64,000 bases of DNA from Epichloe hybrida (GCA_019022495.1 JAFEKR010000035.1:1-64000), one strand, 5' to 3'. Counted from the first letter of the stretch, positions 24,601 through 35,983 are shown. Notes: a model not told the origin generated them from the letters alone. Made by a program: numbers and translations.

Positions 24601-27243
24601 ATGTCGACGTCGATTCTGGCGCCGACAAGGCGCCACGCGAGAAGCAACGACAATCTAAATCAGAACGGAAACCAGACGGAGAGAGGGACCGGGACAGAGA
24701 CGGGGACGGGGACGGGGGACAGGAATCGTGAACACCGACACAGGTCATCCAAAACCTCGTCATCACGCAGCAAGCTTGGGGTTGAAGGCAGTGAGACGTC
24801 CACCAGGCGCCACCACAGGAGAGACAAGGATAGAGACCGCGACAAAGACAGGCACAGGCGCAGGGAGAGGGACATGGAGGGGGGCAAGCATGAATCGAGG
24901 GATAAGCACGGCTCAGTGAGCGATTTGACAGCAAACATGTCCAAGACGTCGCTGGACAAGCAGCGCATATCGATGCCGTACCCAACCTTCAGTAAAGCCC
25001 ACAGTAAAGAGGCCGTCGTGAGCCGCGAGGAATTGGGTGGTCAGCGGCAGTGTGCTCCGCTAACTCCTGAGCCTACGGATGTTGGCGATGAAGCGCAAAG
25101 GTCCAAATCGACCGATTTGCCTCGAAAACCGTCGACGTCGACGCGGAGCAACAGACCACCGACTCCCCCCGATACGGACCTATCTGCCGACAAGAGAAGG
25201 GGTTCAGACGCCAACAAAGACTCTGATACTGCTCGTGCCAAATCCGCAGTGTCGGGCACGTCTCGATCAGCGTCCCGTACTGACGAAAGATCGAAGGTCA
25301 GCAGGAGATCTGCCTCGTCGAGTCAAGCAACTTTTGTCAAAGCTCGGGACCACAAGTCTCATGAGAAACTTCGCTCATCTGGCTCAGTGAGAACCAGCTC
25401 ATCGCGGCACTCGGTCAAACGCTTAGACTCGACTCGAAGTAGCTCAAAGAGGATGGACTCGCGGGATGGGGCTTCTTCGCCATCGAGTGCCCTGGATTCG
25501 TCCCCGCGGACGCCCACACAGACGGCCAAATTCCCACCGCACATCTACGAAGGAAGCAGAGACGGATCTACGCCCGACTTTGGAGACAATGAATCCCAAT
25601 ATGCTTCCAAGACGGCAACTCCAGCTTCCATGACAGGCGGTCCGCCGCCGCCTCCGCCTCCTCCGCCGCCGCCAGCAGTCGATATTCACGACATACCACG
25701 AGTCGACTATCTCTTGCAGAATGGCGGTCTTTCATACCCTGTTCCGCGAAATTTTCTATCAGTTCTCCCTTTGCAGAATGGAGCTCGTCCGCTGAATCCC
25801 CCCTTGACTGGCGCAGATACGCTGTTCTCACCCTTCTTCAACCTGCTCGACCAGTACTCCAGTGTTCTGGCAAGGCAAGGATCCATCGCAGTGGCAACGG
25901 GCCATCGGTCAGTAGCCCGACGTCTCTTGGACCGACTCGAAAATGTATTTTCTCGGGATCTCCCACCACACGGCTGCTCATGTGTCATGTGTGATCAGTC
26001 TCACGAGATCCACAAAGGCTTGACATGGGGAGATGTTCTCGAATGGGTTAGTGGACGGATTGAGCTTCCATCGTGGCCACCTTTTAACTTGGCTGAGATT
26101 GGCACGAAAGCTGCCGAAGTATCGGCTGAAGTTCCTCCTCGACCCGCGTCACCTGTCAAGATGGACCCGGATATCGCCGAAGAGTTTCGGGAACATTATC
26201 TTCGCCAATCCAAAAAGGTCCGCTCCGCTGTCGACAGGTGGCTCAACAATACTGGCGAGACTCCGGTTCCTCCCCCGCAGGACGTCGACGACGAGACGCT
26301 CACGTTTGCCATTATGACAAACATGGAGGCCGAAGACCGTCCGTTCTTCAATGCACTACTTTCTGGATCCAGAGAACTCAAACCAACAACAAGAGCCCCG
26401 ACACCGGTGCACCGACCACGTCATGACTTCATCATCAAGTCGGGGCTTTCACTTCAGCGTCTCTACCGCCTGCAGCAAGTTCCTCGAGACGCCGAGTGTG
26501 CCAGTTATCTTGTAAAGAACCCACATACTCATGATCTTCTTGTGACAATCTCCAATATAAACAGCTCCGAGTGGGAGATTTTGACATCTGGTCGTTTTGA
26601 TGGCTTCCTTTGGTCAGGGGCCGACGCAGACGAGGTCATGTCGGGGCTCGAATCACGCGTTGAAACCCCATTCGGCCACCGGTCCTCAACGAGCCCCCTG
26701 CCCAGGGGAGCCTCGGCCATGAGCTCAAGAAATACCACGCCCTTCTCACCATACTCACGAGGCGCCACGCCAGCCTCGTTTGTCAGCCTCGCGTCATCTG
26801 GCACACAGGGAGGCAGCCGACAACCCGTGTCCAACGACGAGGAAATGGAGATGGCGGCCATTGCGGAGATAGAACGGGAGATTTATGCGGGGATGGAGAG
26901 TCTCGAAGATGCATTTGAGAAACTGCACCAAAAGGCCGAGGTGGTTCGAACAGCCTTGCGACAACGCGGTGCCGGCTTGATGCAGAACCTCCAAAGCCGT
27001 CGCCGCATCGACGTCCTTCCCGCACCCGGGTCCGGCAATTCACAGCAATCTGGGTACGAGCGACCAGCTTGGGCCGCCGGCAGCGATGCCGAACCGGGCA
27101 GCGATGACGATTGGGGGCTGGACGACATGGACATCATGCCCGACGACTCGGCGAGTAACATCAGCAGCTCGAGACATCGACGGCCCAAACGCCGCACCGA
27201 ACGCCGCACGCCAGCACCCATTGAAGAGGACGAGGAAGAGTGA
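24601..27243 (+). CDS. Large charged, Ser-rich protein with conserved central domain; possible N-terminal frameshift
   Basis: I do not recognise a named family. The open frame from ATG 24601 gives 880 residues. Residues 1-340 are low-complexity, rich in Ser, Arg, Lys, Asp and Thr. A run of ten prolines follows (about 349-359). A conserved-looking globular part runs from about 360 to 690 (VDYLLQNGGLSYPVPRN, then CSCVMC, then LTWGDVLEWVSGRIELP). A helical segment at about 745-800 (EIEREIYAGMESLEDAFEKL) precedes an acidic and basic tail. The protein is probably nuclear, judged from its charge pattern only. An ATG at 24582 in another frame reads MPSKERDVDVDSGADK and ends in RDRDGDGDGG. It would join the main frame if the five-G run at 24714-24718 had four. 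That joined N-terminus fits the Arg/Asp-rich downstream sequence better than the Thr/Gly-rich one from 24601. Confidence 0.75.
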   Translation: MSTSILAPTRRHARSNDNLNQNGNQTERGTGTETGTGTGDRNREHRHRSSKTSSSRSKLGVEGSETSTRRHHRRDKDRDRDKDRHRRRERDMEGGKHESRDKHGSVSDLTANMSKTSLDKQRISMPYPTFSKAHSKEAVVSREELGGQRQCAPLTPEPTDVGDEAQRSKSTDLPRKPSTSTRSNRPPTPPDTDLSADKRRGSDANKDSDTARAKSAVSGTSRSASRTDERSKVSRRSASSSQATFVKARDHKSHEKLRSSGSVRTSSSRHSVKRLDSTRSSSKRMDSRDGASSPSSALDSSPRTPTQTAKFPPHIYEGSRDGSTPDFGDNESQYASKTATPASMTGGPPPPPPPPPPPAVDIHDIPRVDYLLQNGGLSYPVPRNFLSVLPLQNGARPLNPPLTGADTLFSPFFNLLDQYSSVLARQGSIAVATGHRSVARRLLDRLENVFSRDLPPHGCSCVMCDQSHEIHKGLTWGDVLEWVSGRIELPSWPPFNLAEIGTKAAEVSAEVPPRPASPVKMDPDIAEEFREHYLRQSKKVRSAVDRWLNNTGETPVPPPQDVDDETLTFAIMTNMEAEDRPFFNALLSGSRELKPTTRAPTPVHRPRHDFIIKSGLSLQRLYRLQQVPRDAECASYLVKNPHTHDLLVTISNINSSEWEILTSGRFDGFLWSGADADEVMSGLESRVETPFGHRSSTSPLPRGASAMSSRNTTPFSPYSRGATPASFVSLASSGTQGGSRQPVSNDEEMEMAAIAEIEREIYAGMESLEDAFEKLHQKAEVVRTALRQRGAGLMQNLQSRRRIDVLPAPGSGNSQQSGYERPAWAAGSDAEPGSDDDWGLDDMDIMPDDSASNISSSRHRRPKRRTERRTPAPIEEDEEE

Positions 27244-27788
27244 GTGCGCTGCATAGTTTGACGACCGCCAATTATCTGATTTCATTCGAATTGCCTTAAG
27301 TTTCCCCTTGAGAAGAATTACCACAACAGCACTGTTACCTAGGAGATGACGACAGGAAATCTCGCCAGAAAAATAAAACACAAATTATTCCGCTCAAGAT
27401 TGAATGACAAAGAGGTCATGCATGAAAAGAACAAAGGAACGGAATCTCTAGTGTCTAGTATGTCTGATGCCCTGTTTGAGAAGAATTGACCAAGTTTTTG
27501 CATGTACGGAACGTCTTGTTGATGAAAGGGGGGGAGGGGGCCACTAGTTGTGTCATAATCAGGAATGGGTCAAGTTCGCTGTGCTACCATTGTTCTTCGC
27601 TTGGGTATGATGAGGGGGGCTAGATGTAGGAAAGATGCATGGTTTGGCGTTGATAGCATAATAACGACAAACGTTTACTTGCTTTGGTGCATGCTGCGTG
27701 CGGGTACTCTGCGAATATCCTCATTCAATAGCCGCGGGGCATGTCGAACAAAGCACAGAGGGTGGGGCTACATGTATTCACATCTATT
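27244..27788. other. Convergent intergenic region
   Basis: The 3' regions of two convergent genes. I see nothing else beyond a short G-rich run at about 27529-27540. Confidence 0.5.
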
Positions 27789-29318
27789 TTAATGCGTCCT
27801 TGGCCCACTCTTGACAAGCTTCATCACATTATCAAGGTAGCCCTCCGCGCCGCCATATTTGCTCAGTATCCCATCCGCGTCCATGTCGGGAACAGAGCCG
27901 AGCTTCCTCGTGCGGCCGAGAATGCCCGTGTTCCGCGTGCTGGGGATACGCAGCATTTCCGTCTCGATTTGCCAGCCGCAGTCCTCGGCGATGCAGGACA
28001 CCCAGTCGACTAGGGAGGCATATGTTGATCGGGGCTTGGTTTTGTCCCTGGGTGGTTGGGCGCGGAACTTGTCGCCCGTGAGGTTGTGGCTGCAGCAGGG
28101 GATCATGAGAAACGGGCAGTGGGAGAGGGCGCCGAGGATGGGGGTCCACGGCGTGAGCTCGTCGGCGTGGTTGGACACGATGAATGTGCCGGGCTTGAAG
28201 GCGCCGTTGTGGACTTTTGCAGAGTCTGTTGTTAACTGTCTTCTGGTGGTGGGACCATCTGTGTTGGCAGACGGCGCGGCGACGATTGGCAAGAGGAGCT
28301 TCTCTTCGAGAGAGTGGCCGGTGGGAGAGTGACTCGACGGCATGGTGTAGTTGGCCCATGATTTGCGGGCGCGCGCGTCGAAGCCCCATCCCTCGTAGCC
28401 TTCTTGCTTCAGGAGATATACGAGGAGTCCGTTGCCGCAGCCGATGTCGACGAAGCCGGGGAACGGGCCGTCGTGATACATGTCTGCCCAGAGCTCTATG
28501 AGGAAGGCTGCGATGCCGAGGTCCTCGAAGACGTGCTTGCCGGGGTCGGTGGCCTCTGCCCAGGTTTCCACGAGGCGGCGGGCGTATTTGCTCTTGAGCT
28601 GGCGGTAGCGGTCTTGGAACCTTGCTTGGGGAATGACCATGTCGTGGTGCACCCGCTTTACGTAGCCCCGTGAGGATCCTTGACCGTGTTTGTGGAGGAT
28701 TTTCAGGAGATGGTAGGCCACGCGGCCGAGTTTAGGATCCCGCAGCTCGCCTTGTGCGCCGCCGAGGAAGTGTACTGATATCGTGCCGGTGCCGGAAAGG
28801 GGGTCCCATTGGTGGAGGTGCGCGATGCCCCGGACTTTGGGGTGGTAGAAGGGGAGGTCGTGTGTCGAAGGTGCGTGGGGAGCGTATATGACTAGTGTTG
28901 TGACTGAGGTTTCCGAGTCTTGGGCACGATGGTACGTGCAGGTCTGGTTGAGAGCCATGTCCCGTTTCTCACTTCTCGGTATTAGTTTGCGGACGAGGGT
29001 GCGTTGTGTCTTCATGTTGGCGATGTTCCGGCGGATGGGCTGATCGTTCTCGGATATGACGGGGACGGGGAGGCTATCGTCGGCAGAGTCCTCCTGGGGC
29101 TCGTCGTCGTACAGGATGTCTGCGCGATACAGCCAAGTGGAGTTGAGGTTGGGGTTGTGTATCATGTTCATCATGATGCTGGAAAACACTTCGGGGTTGA
29201 AGGTACAGCCATGGCTCAGAAAGGGGACCCAGACATCATCATCATCATCATGGTCTGAGGTCACATCTTGGAAGAATGGAGGTGTCGATGCCGGGAGCTC
29301 ATGAGGCTCAAAGGGCAT
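27789..29318 (-). CDS. TRM44: tRNA (uracil-2'-O-)-methyltransferase TRM44
   Basis: Single exon, 509 residues. In yeast, Trm44 methylates the 2'-OH of U44 in the variable region of certain tRNA-Ser using S-adenosylmethionine, in the cytosol. The SAM-binding motif is clear at about residues 288-301 (FVDIGCGNGLLVYLL), preceded by the family segment KHVFEDLGIAAFLIELW. The later motif NHADELTPWTPILGAL and the Pro-Cys-Cys-Ser-His segment (IPCCSHNL) also match TRM44. An acidic patch at about 22-28 (five Asp) comes from a (TCA)n-type triplet repeat. The gene is divergent from the SUI1 gene across 1.1 kb. The length agrees with the family. Confidence 0.88.
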   Translation of the reverse strand: MPFEPHELPASTPPFFQDVTSDHDDDDDVWVPFLSHGCTFNPEVFSSIMMNMIHNPNLNSTWLYRADILYDDEPQEDSADDSLPVPVISENDQPIRRNIANMKTQRTLVRKLIPRSEKRDMALNQTCTYHRAQDSETSVTTLVIYAPHAPSTHDLPFYHPKVRGIAHLHQWDPLSGTGTISVHFLGGAQGELRDPKLGRVAYHLLKILHKHGQGSSRGYVKRVHHDMVIPQARFQDRYRQLKSKYARRLVETWAEATDPGKHVFEDLGIAAFLIELWADMYHDGPFPGFVDIGCGNGLLVYLLKQEGYEGWGFDARARKSWANYTMPSSHSPTGHSLEEKLLLPIVAAPSANTDGPTTRRQLTTDSAKVHNGAFKPGTFIVSNHADELTPWTPILGALSHCPFLMIPCCSHNLTGDKFRAQPPRDKTKPRSTYASLVDWVSCIAEDCGWQIETEMLRIPSTRNTGILGRTRKLGSVPDMDADGILSKYGGAEGYLDNVMKLVKSGPRTH

Positions 29319-30047
29319 GATGTGGGTGAGGATGAGATCGGGCTTCAGGTGCCTCCTAGGTCGGTACTCGAGTCGAACTGATTCCCTCCGTCCAGCAACA
29401 CCGCCTTGTTTGTGAGCAAAGTCCAGAACCAGAGGTCAGAACATGGCAAATATGGCAGCTTGGTCGAACTTCCAACATTTGGCGCCGGGCATGAAATTTC
29501 GGATCCGCGCCAATTTGGCGGGGCAGAACGTTTCGGCTCACCAACTTGCAAGGAAGGCACGAGGGGCACCGGCCATGGCCATGGCTGCGCACGAGAAGGC
29601 CACATGATGGCACCGGGTTGATGTCACCAGACGAAACTCCAACGAGGTGGAGGGGCGCGTGCATCGCACATCAAGCAAGTACGGATTGCACACGTTATCT
29701 TCCTGGCCAACCGCAAACAGTATCGGCTGGCTCGCTGGTCAGCACTGAGCAGTGACCTGCTTTGGAGGCCGGCCACGTCTTGGTCCCAGGAAATTCGGGA
29801 AATTGGGGGGGGGGGGGCGCCGGGTCGAGGGCTTTCTCTCGCCTTACCTTCGCCTACCTTCGCCTTACCTTCGCCTTACCGACAACCCGTGCTGGCACCT
29901 GAAATGTCAGGCACCACAATTAAAGCTCGCTCGCGGCCGCCAGCGGCTGCGGCGGGGCTACATGTATTGGCCACCGCCCGCACCTGCCCACACTGCACAG
30001 TGCGTATGCACACTATACGGATTACGCACCACTTGGCTTTCGTCGGG

Positions 30048-30085
<38 letters not shown>

Positions 30086-30414
30086 TACCCCGAACGCTTT
30101 TAAAGTGCTGCCATTTTCTTCGTCCCCCCACTCCCTCTGCTTCATCACGTCAACCACCACACAATCCGGCCTCCCGTCGCAAACGCCATCACAGCTTTCG
30201 CCTCTCTCCACGTTCATCTACAGTCTTACTTCGTGAGAAGAAACCGTACTTGGCTCATAACCAATCCTACCGTCACTTCGCGTTCCTACGAAACCGTCAA
30301 CAACAACTCCCCCCCTCACAGCGAGCCACCTTTCTTTCCGGCCCTTCGCTGCCACACCTTTCTCCTTTTTGACAACAACCCATTTCCCAAAGTCACCCCT
30401 CAACGTCCGAGTTT
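29319..30414. promoter_or_regulatory. Divergent intergenic region, TRM44 / SUI1, with simple repeats
   Basis: No gene seen. It holds a G run at about 29806-29817, a ttcgccttacc-type repeat of about 10-11 bp at about 29838-29880, a (GGCT)n microsatellite at about 30047-30085, and a pyrimidine-rich leader just before the SUI1 start at 30415. Confidence 0.6.
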
Positions 30415-31130
30415 ATGTCCATCGAAAATCTTAAGACCTTTGGTACGCTGTGTTCCCCCATCATCACCTCGGTGTCAGAAAAGTATCGCTTTCGACTTGT
30501 TTGTTCCTTTTTTTTTTTTTTTTCTGTGAGAGCGGGGGGCTGAGTCCCACCCTTCAGAATGCGGGTATCGTCATATCTCGAATACTAAACCTTCACTAGA
30601 TCCCTTCGCCGAGGCTGACGAAGACACGGGCGAGACCAAGCAGGCGCAGAACCACATACATATACGTATTCAGCGTTCGTGCAACATCCTCCCTTGGCGA
30701 CCTGTTGCTGTGTGAACAACCCACGTCCTTCGGGCACGTGAGCTGGATATCATCAGCGGCATCTCGGTCCTTGAAACTATAGTGCTAACTTCTTCTGTAG
30801 AGCGTAATGGACGCAAGACTTTGACTACTGTCCAGGGTCTCCCAAAGAAATTTGACCAGAAGAAGATTCTCAAGGTCATCAAGAAGAAATTCGGTAGGTG
30901 ATTCATCTTTGTTCTATTGACCCCCCTGTCCATAGCTGGCGGATATAACGACTCATCTCAACTAACCATGTCTTTTCTCAGCTTGCAATGGCACCATTGT
31001 CAACGACACTGAAATGGGCGAGGTGATCCAGCTCCAGGGTGATCAGCGCAAAGACGTTCAGGAATTTCTTACCGACAAGAAGGAGGGGCTTGAGCTAGAC
31101 GCCAAAACCATCAAGGTCCACGGTTTCTAA
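30415..31130 (+). CDS. SUI1: Translation initiation factor eIF1 (SUI1)
   Basis: eIF1 binds the 40S subunit near the P site and enforces AUG start-codon selection during scanning. Four exons (30415-30442, 30600-30674, 30801-30893, 30982-31130) give 114 residues, the normal eIF1 length. The protein starts MSIENLKTF-DPFAEADED and contains the hallmark stretches IHIRIQQRNGRKTLTTVQGL, KKILKVIKKKFACNGTIV and the C-terminal TIKVHGF. The first exon holds only nine codons plus one base. Intron 1 (157 nt) contains a run of about 17 Ts. Intron 2 begins GTTCGT. Very high confidence: family, length and every splice phase agree. Confidence 0.97.
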
Positions 31131-32046
31131 GCCTGCAATGCGCCGTTGTCCTGTCGGCGGCTCGGTCACCAAGGAGGTGCCCATCCACTGACGTAGAGGA
31201 CGGTTTGGGACAAAATTGTTCCCCGCGTATTGCAACTCTTCCTAGATGTGTCGATATTCAGGGGGCTCAGTTCTGCTCCAATCACGCTCCAGGCCGACGG
31301 CCATTTTTATTCACCGAAACGTGAGATTTTATTTTGATTTGATGGTAGCAAACCTCGATTGAGAAAGTCATGCATGGCCTGCACTCGGCCGCGGCAGGTG
31401 AGAAGGGCCGGCAAGTTTCTGCTTTGTCAGATCCAGGTATGAGTAAGGCCACAGGTCGGGTATTCGGCATGGCTTGTCAGTCGTCGCTCTTTGATTTTGC
31501 TTCATTAGACAAGCCCGGTTGTAGTCTAGGGCAACAAGACAAAATGGAAATTCGATTTATTCTCCAAAATTTCAGAAAGGCCCAGGACGGGTCAAACGTG
31601 GAAAATTCGAACTTGAGCGACGTATGCAATGAGCAAGGTGAAGCAAATTTGGGGAATAAGTTTGAGACTTGGCAGTTCCCGTGAGACATGCACCAAAAAG
31701 CCATGATAATGTCGGGGTTTTTTTTGCCCCCGCCAAACAGTATCGGAGCCGGTGCCAACGTTTGCATTCATTGATTCCAATCGAGATCCCCAGCATCGTA
31801 GCGCCAGGCGACAGTATGAAAGATGCAAAATAACCTTGATAAACTAAAATATGGGGTATAGAAGTACTTTGTTTCGCAAAACGCCCACCCAGAAACGCAA
31901 CATGCTTGGTGTGAATCACAGGTCTGCCTCAGTCGAGCATGAGAGCGTGAGAGATCTTGGTAGTGTTCCGTGCATCCCGAGCACCATTCATCCGTCCATC
32001 CTCACGAGTCTTGCCGCGCCCCCTTGTTCAACATTCGGGCGGGCTT
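31131..32046. other. Convergent intergenic region, SUI1 / EOS1
   Basis: Contains only short overlapping ORFs on both strands. I see nothing supportable beyond the 3' regions of the two genes. Confidence 0.5.
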
Positions 32047-33326
32047 TCAAAGCTCGGCTCGTTCGATGGAGCGCTTGATCTGAGCTAGCATGGTGCATGT
32101 ATCGGTCCAGAGCTTCCGAGTTCGTCCGACCAGCGGTATCGTGGGATAATTCTGTTGAAACGAGTGCATGTGTACCAGCAGGGTGACCATGCTGATGTAG
32201 CTTGCTATGGAAAAGACGTTGATGGAGGTGGATGTTTCTTTGCGTATATTGATTTTCTGATGCGTGATATGGTAGCTCACGGTCAAGGTCTATTACCGAA
32301 CGAGACGATTGTTAGCCAGGAGGGGGGGAAAGGGACGATTGTAGTGAGTGGTCCCTCGAGTCCAACGTACGGTTGCCATGCCGATCCACCCTGGGAGCAT
32401 TAATCTTGCATCTTGGAAGCCGCCGGCCAGGGAGAGCACCGTCATAGTGAGGTACGCGTTGACGGCATTGATGGTCAGGAGGCGGACGATGGTTGCCTGA
32501 GGAGTGTAGTGGATAAGCCTGTGTGCGGAGAAGGAAAGTTGGTCAGCTTTGGTGGTGTGGAACGTCGTTCCCAAAAAAACAAAAAAAGAAATAGAAATAG
32601 AAATAGAAATGTAAATGTGAAAAAAAAAAAAAAAACCCATGCGACTGACCATCGGGACATGAGACAATCGGTGAAGAAGAAGGCGAGATAGCCGCACGCG
32701 AAGCTCTGTTTGGACGAGTTAGTTGGCATTGGGATGCCGTGGGCGATCCGGATCTAGTTGGGCGGCGGCACGGGAACACTCGGACGAACCCATATTGTAG
32801 CCAGCGCACCTTCGGTAAGGGCAAAAGGAAGCGCATCATCATCATGGCTGGTGCGTGGGCGGCCGTCCCCGTCCCGGGGGCCTCGCACGACCAAGACCCG
32901 TTCGGGGCCGGGAAGAATGCTCAGGACAAGCTGCAGGGCGCATGGCAATCCCCACCAGAGCGCGGGGGCAATGGAAAGCAGGCGGAAGGCGAAGAGGTAT
33001 GGGTGCCATTGGGGATTGACGTTCAAGACGACGGCGACCCGGGGCTGGAGAATGGACGGGCGGACGGGCGGCGGGGGGCGAGGGCCGGACGAGGAGGTTG
33101 CATTTGCATTTGCATGGCTCTGGCCCTGGCTCTGGCTCCGGCTGCGTTTGTGATTGCGGGCGGCGTGGGCATCGTGGGCATCGTGGGCATCGTTGGCATC
33201 GTAGAGGGTGTCTCGCGGGGGAGGTATGTTGGAGGTGGAGGACGAGGTCGTGAGCGGAGGGAAGTCGGCGGACGATGAAGAAGCGATGCTCGACGAGGCC
33301 CGGCGATCAGAACGGGCCATCGCCAT
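32047..33326 (-). CDS. EOS1: EOS1-like N-glycosylation-related ER membrane protein
   Basis: Four exons (33326-32790, 32705-32650, 32518-32371, 32289-32047) give 327 residues in one consistent frame. The N-terminal about 85 residues are Ser- and Arg-rich, with a Asp-Ala-His triplet repeat. Then come SILQPRVAVVLNVNPQWHP and about four membrane segments (FAFRLLSIAPALWWGLP, FACGYLAFFFTDCL, YLTMTVLSLAGG, SIASYISMVTLLVHM), the layout of the fungal EOS1 family. Yeast Eos1 is an ER membrane protein needed for normal N-glycosylation and oxidative-stress tolerance. Intron 2 (131 nt) carries an (AGAAAT)n repeat and a 17-base A/T run. The third intron is 81 nt with a TAG acceptor. Family assignment rests on the conserved core and membrane pattern. 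Confidence 0.8.
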
Positions 33327-34645
33327 TGCACGCCGTCAGGCCATGGGGGGGTGTTTCGTGTTTGAGTATGTCGGATTCGGAGGGCGGGTGGTGTTTTGGT
33401 TCGAGGTAAGACAGGCTTTTGGAGAGAGGAGAGAGGACGGGGGGGGTGAAGGACCCGGTGAATGATGAGGAACAGACGATGGAATGGACAGGCTGTCGCA
33501 AAAGCGCAAAAGGGGTCGGTCGGTCGGTCGGTCTGCTCTCCTCCAGTTTCAAGGAGGGCAATGATGAGCTCATCACATGTTGCTGCAAACAACGGCAACA
33601 ACGGCAACAGCAGCAGCAGCAGCAGCAACAACAACAACCGGCGGCGGGTGAAAGAGAAGATTGAGTGCGCGCACAAATCTGCGGTACGTGTCGAATGCAG
33701 TCTTTCCTCTTGACGGGTTTGCCTGAACCGTAACGAAAGTCGACTGTCCTTTTTCTTGCATCATCGTGTCCGCCAGCGTTGATTGGACCCGGGGGGGCGC
33801 TAATCCTTAATAAGCAGACAGACAGTCGCAATGGAATGGGGACAGACCCAGTTCCTGGGTTAGGTGAGATGCATGTTTTTGGGCATGCATGTGGGGCCAA
33901 AACGTGTCCTTGTCTTCTTCAACGAATTTTTATGTATTGAGCAATTACACGCGTGGCCGCGTGCACAACCCGACGACCATCCCTGCTTGTTTGCTTCACT
34001 CGACCAGGGATTCATCTCGGCACCGTGAGCAAACACGTCTCTATCAACGCAAGCAGATAGATGCCCCGGTAGCTGTGGGACTCGCGGCATCTCACTCCCC
34101 GATCACCTTGTCAGCCTTGTCCGGACATGGCCGTCATGATGATACATGCCCATTGCCCGGGCGAGGCATGCTGTTTTATGATTTCCGTTTGCTCTACTCA
34201 AATCATCAGTCTGGGGTAGTATGCGGCTCGCCGTCCCCGAAGAATCATCTTCTTCTGTAAGGAGGAGACATGCGCAACGTCGTGGGCCAAGCCGCATATG
34301 GATTCAGCTGTGTCGTGAATTATGATGCCAGGATCACTTCCGAGGAAACTAAAGGGACCGGAGAACGGAAAGAAAACAGGCATGATGAGCCTGATGTCTT
34401 GAGAACAAGGAATAATTCTCCAAAAGCCATGTTCACCATGACTACAAGATACTTAACACTGGCCAGGGTCCTCAAATACCATCGTTGTCGGGGGCCTGTA
34501 TAGTGAGGGCACGCATTTATAGTGTTGGATTCGACAGTTACACAACCAAAGCATCAGCCGATAAGTATCCATACCCTCGAGTCAAAGTCTACAGCATTTG
34601 TTCAACTGGCTTCGTCTTACGCCCTCTATCCAAAGGAGACCCAAG
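33327..34645. promoter_or_regulatory. Divergent intergenic region with CAG/CAA microsatellite
   Basis: No gene supported. A trinucleotide run (aacaacggcaacaacggcaa, then a cag and caa run) lies at about 33587-33639, and a (GGTC)n run at about 33515-33533. Both are in the 5' region of EOS1. The ORFs here merely read through the repeats. Confidence 0.6.
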
Positions 34646-35743
34646 ATGGCATCTGTCACTGCCATCACTGTAAGTCGGCTTTTCGACTTTCCCAGCCGTG
34701 TAAGTCCTGTGCCTTGCGTGATTTCCTTTACTTTTTTATTTATTCTTTTCATTTTTTTTTTGACAAGAATCGGCAGAGAAATAGTGAAGCCCCAGAAGCC
34801 GCAGCTTCGATACTTGAATTACGCCACGAAGTTGGTGCCATGCGACGCGAGATCTCAGCCAGGCTGGACCAAGTCAGCATATCGATCTCGGGACTCGAGA
34901 GACGACTTTTGGACATTGAGAGTTCTTTCATGGCTCGTCTCAACGCGAGGCTGGATAACATCCTGGAAGGCGTCACCACGACACGTCTCGATATACAGGG
35001 CCTTTCACTAGACTTTGACCAGGGGCATGACAGGGTCTTTTCGGGCCTGAACCATGTCCGCGGCGCTGTCTTTGACGTTGTGCATGAGTCCCAGAAACAG
35101 ATATCACGTAGCATTGATGGCTTGTCCAAGACTTTGACCGAAAGCAACGATCGAGCCAGGGATGGCTTCCTCGAGATTGGTCGAGGCATTGACGTCAACC
35201 ATAATGCCATAGTGGACAAACTGGACATGGTGCCCAAGGACATCGGCTCAATCATCTGTGACAAGATTGACAACGCCAATGGCAATGTCAACCAAAACAT
35301 CATGGAGAGCCGAGACAATGTGTGCGCTAGAATCAGTCAAGCGCAGGAAGAGGTGGAACGTTCCCGTCGTCGGATCAACGAGAAGATCAACTCGATGCAC
35401 GAAGCAACGGCTGGCCTTGTCAACACCACGCGCGATCGTGTAATGCACAAAGTTGGCCGCACCGCTGCCATTTTGGGTTCCATACTGCCCGTTGTACGGG
35501 AGATCCGAAAGAGCTGCCAAAGCACAGTGAGCAAGGACGTCGGTTTCCAAGGTAAGGGCACATGCAGCCGGTCCATTCTCCATCCTCCATCCTCCATCCT
35601 CCATCCTCCATCCGCCAACAAAGGCTCACATGGCTGTGGTAGATCTTGTCGGTGACACGGCGCATCTCGATACGAATGTAGAGGTCGAAACATCCAAGAG
35701 GAAGAAGCGACTCGAGTCGATTCTCAAGTTCCCCAAGTATTAG
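34646..35743 (+). CDS. Hypothetical helical/coiled-coil protein
   Basis: I do not recognise this gene. Three exons (34646-34669, 34777-35551, 35643-35743) give 299 residues: MASVTAIT, then a long, almost uninterrupted series of heptad-like amphipathic helices (for example ILELRHEVGAMRREISARLD and QAQEEVERSRRRINEKINSM), then a short Lys/Arg-rich tail ending KRLESILKFPKY. The region resembles apolipoprotein- or filament-like helical repeats rather than an enzyme. No signal peptide is seen, and a moderately hydrophobic segment (AAILGSILPVVREI) lies near residue 240. Intron 1 (107 nt) is AT-rich with a T run. Intron 2 (91 nt) contains a 7-bp CCATCCT tandem repeat. The exon 1 start is inferred from frame and splice consensus and is the least certain part. 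Confidence 0.6.
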
Positions 35744-35983
35744 ATTTCAGATTTCTCCATGATTGAAGGGGAAAAGGGATTGTTGCAAGCTCTCGTCGCC
35801 TGAACCGCCAGAATTCCTTGCTTGAACTAGCCAGTCCACTTGATGGAATTACAGGAGGTTACTTCTCTCATAAATTTGCGTAGGAAGGCAACCCTTGCTA
35901 CGGTCTAGCCTACTGCTAGGTTTAGGAAAAACCTAGATCATCACACATCTTCAGTTTTCGGCATGGCAACTACTGTACAATTG

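Noticed and set aside
32413..32691. Plus-strand ORF with Arg/Asn repeat
   Set aside because: It reads the (AGAAAT)n repeat and the poly-A of EOS1 intron 2.
33023..33676. 217-codon minus-strand ORF rich in Leu and Pro
   Set aside because: It is an alternative frame across a trinucleotide repeat and the EOS1 N-terminal exon. The EOS1 frame from 33326 carries the conserved core and all consistent splice phases.
34522..35655. 377-codon frame covering the helical-protein gene
   Set aside because: It reads through intron 1 and starts upstream in a frame that does not match the spliced start at 34646. It also continues into intron 2.
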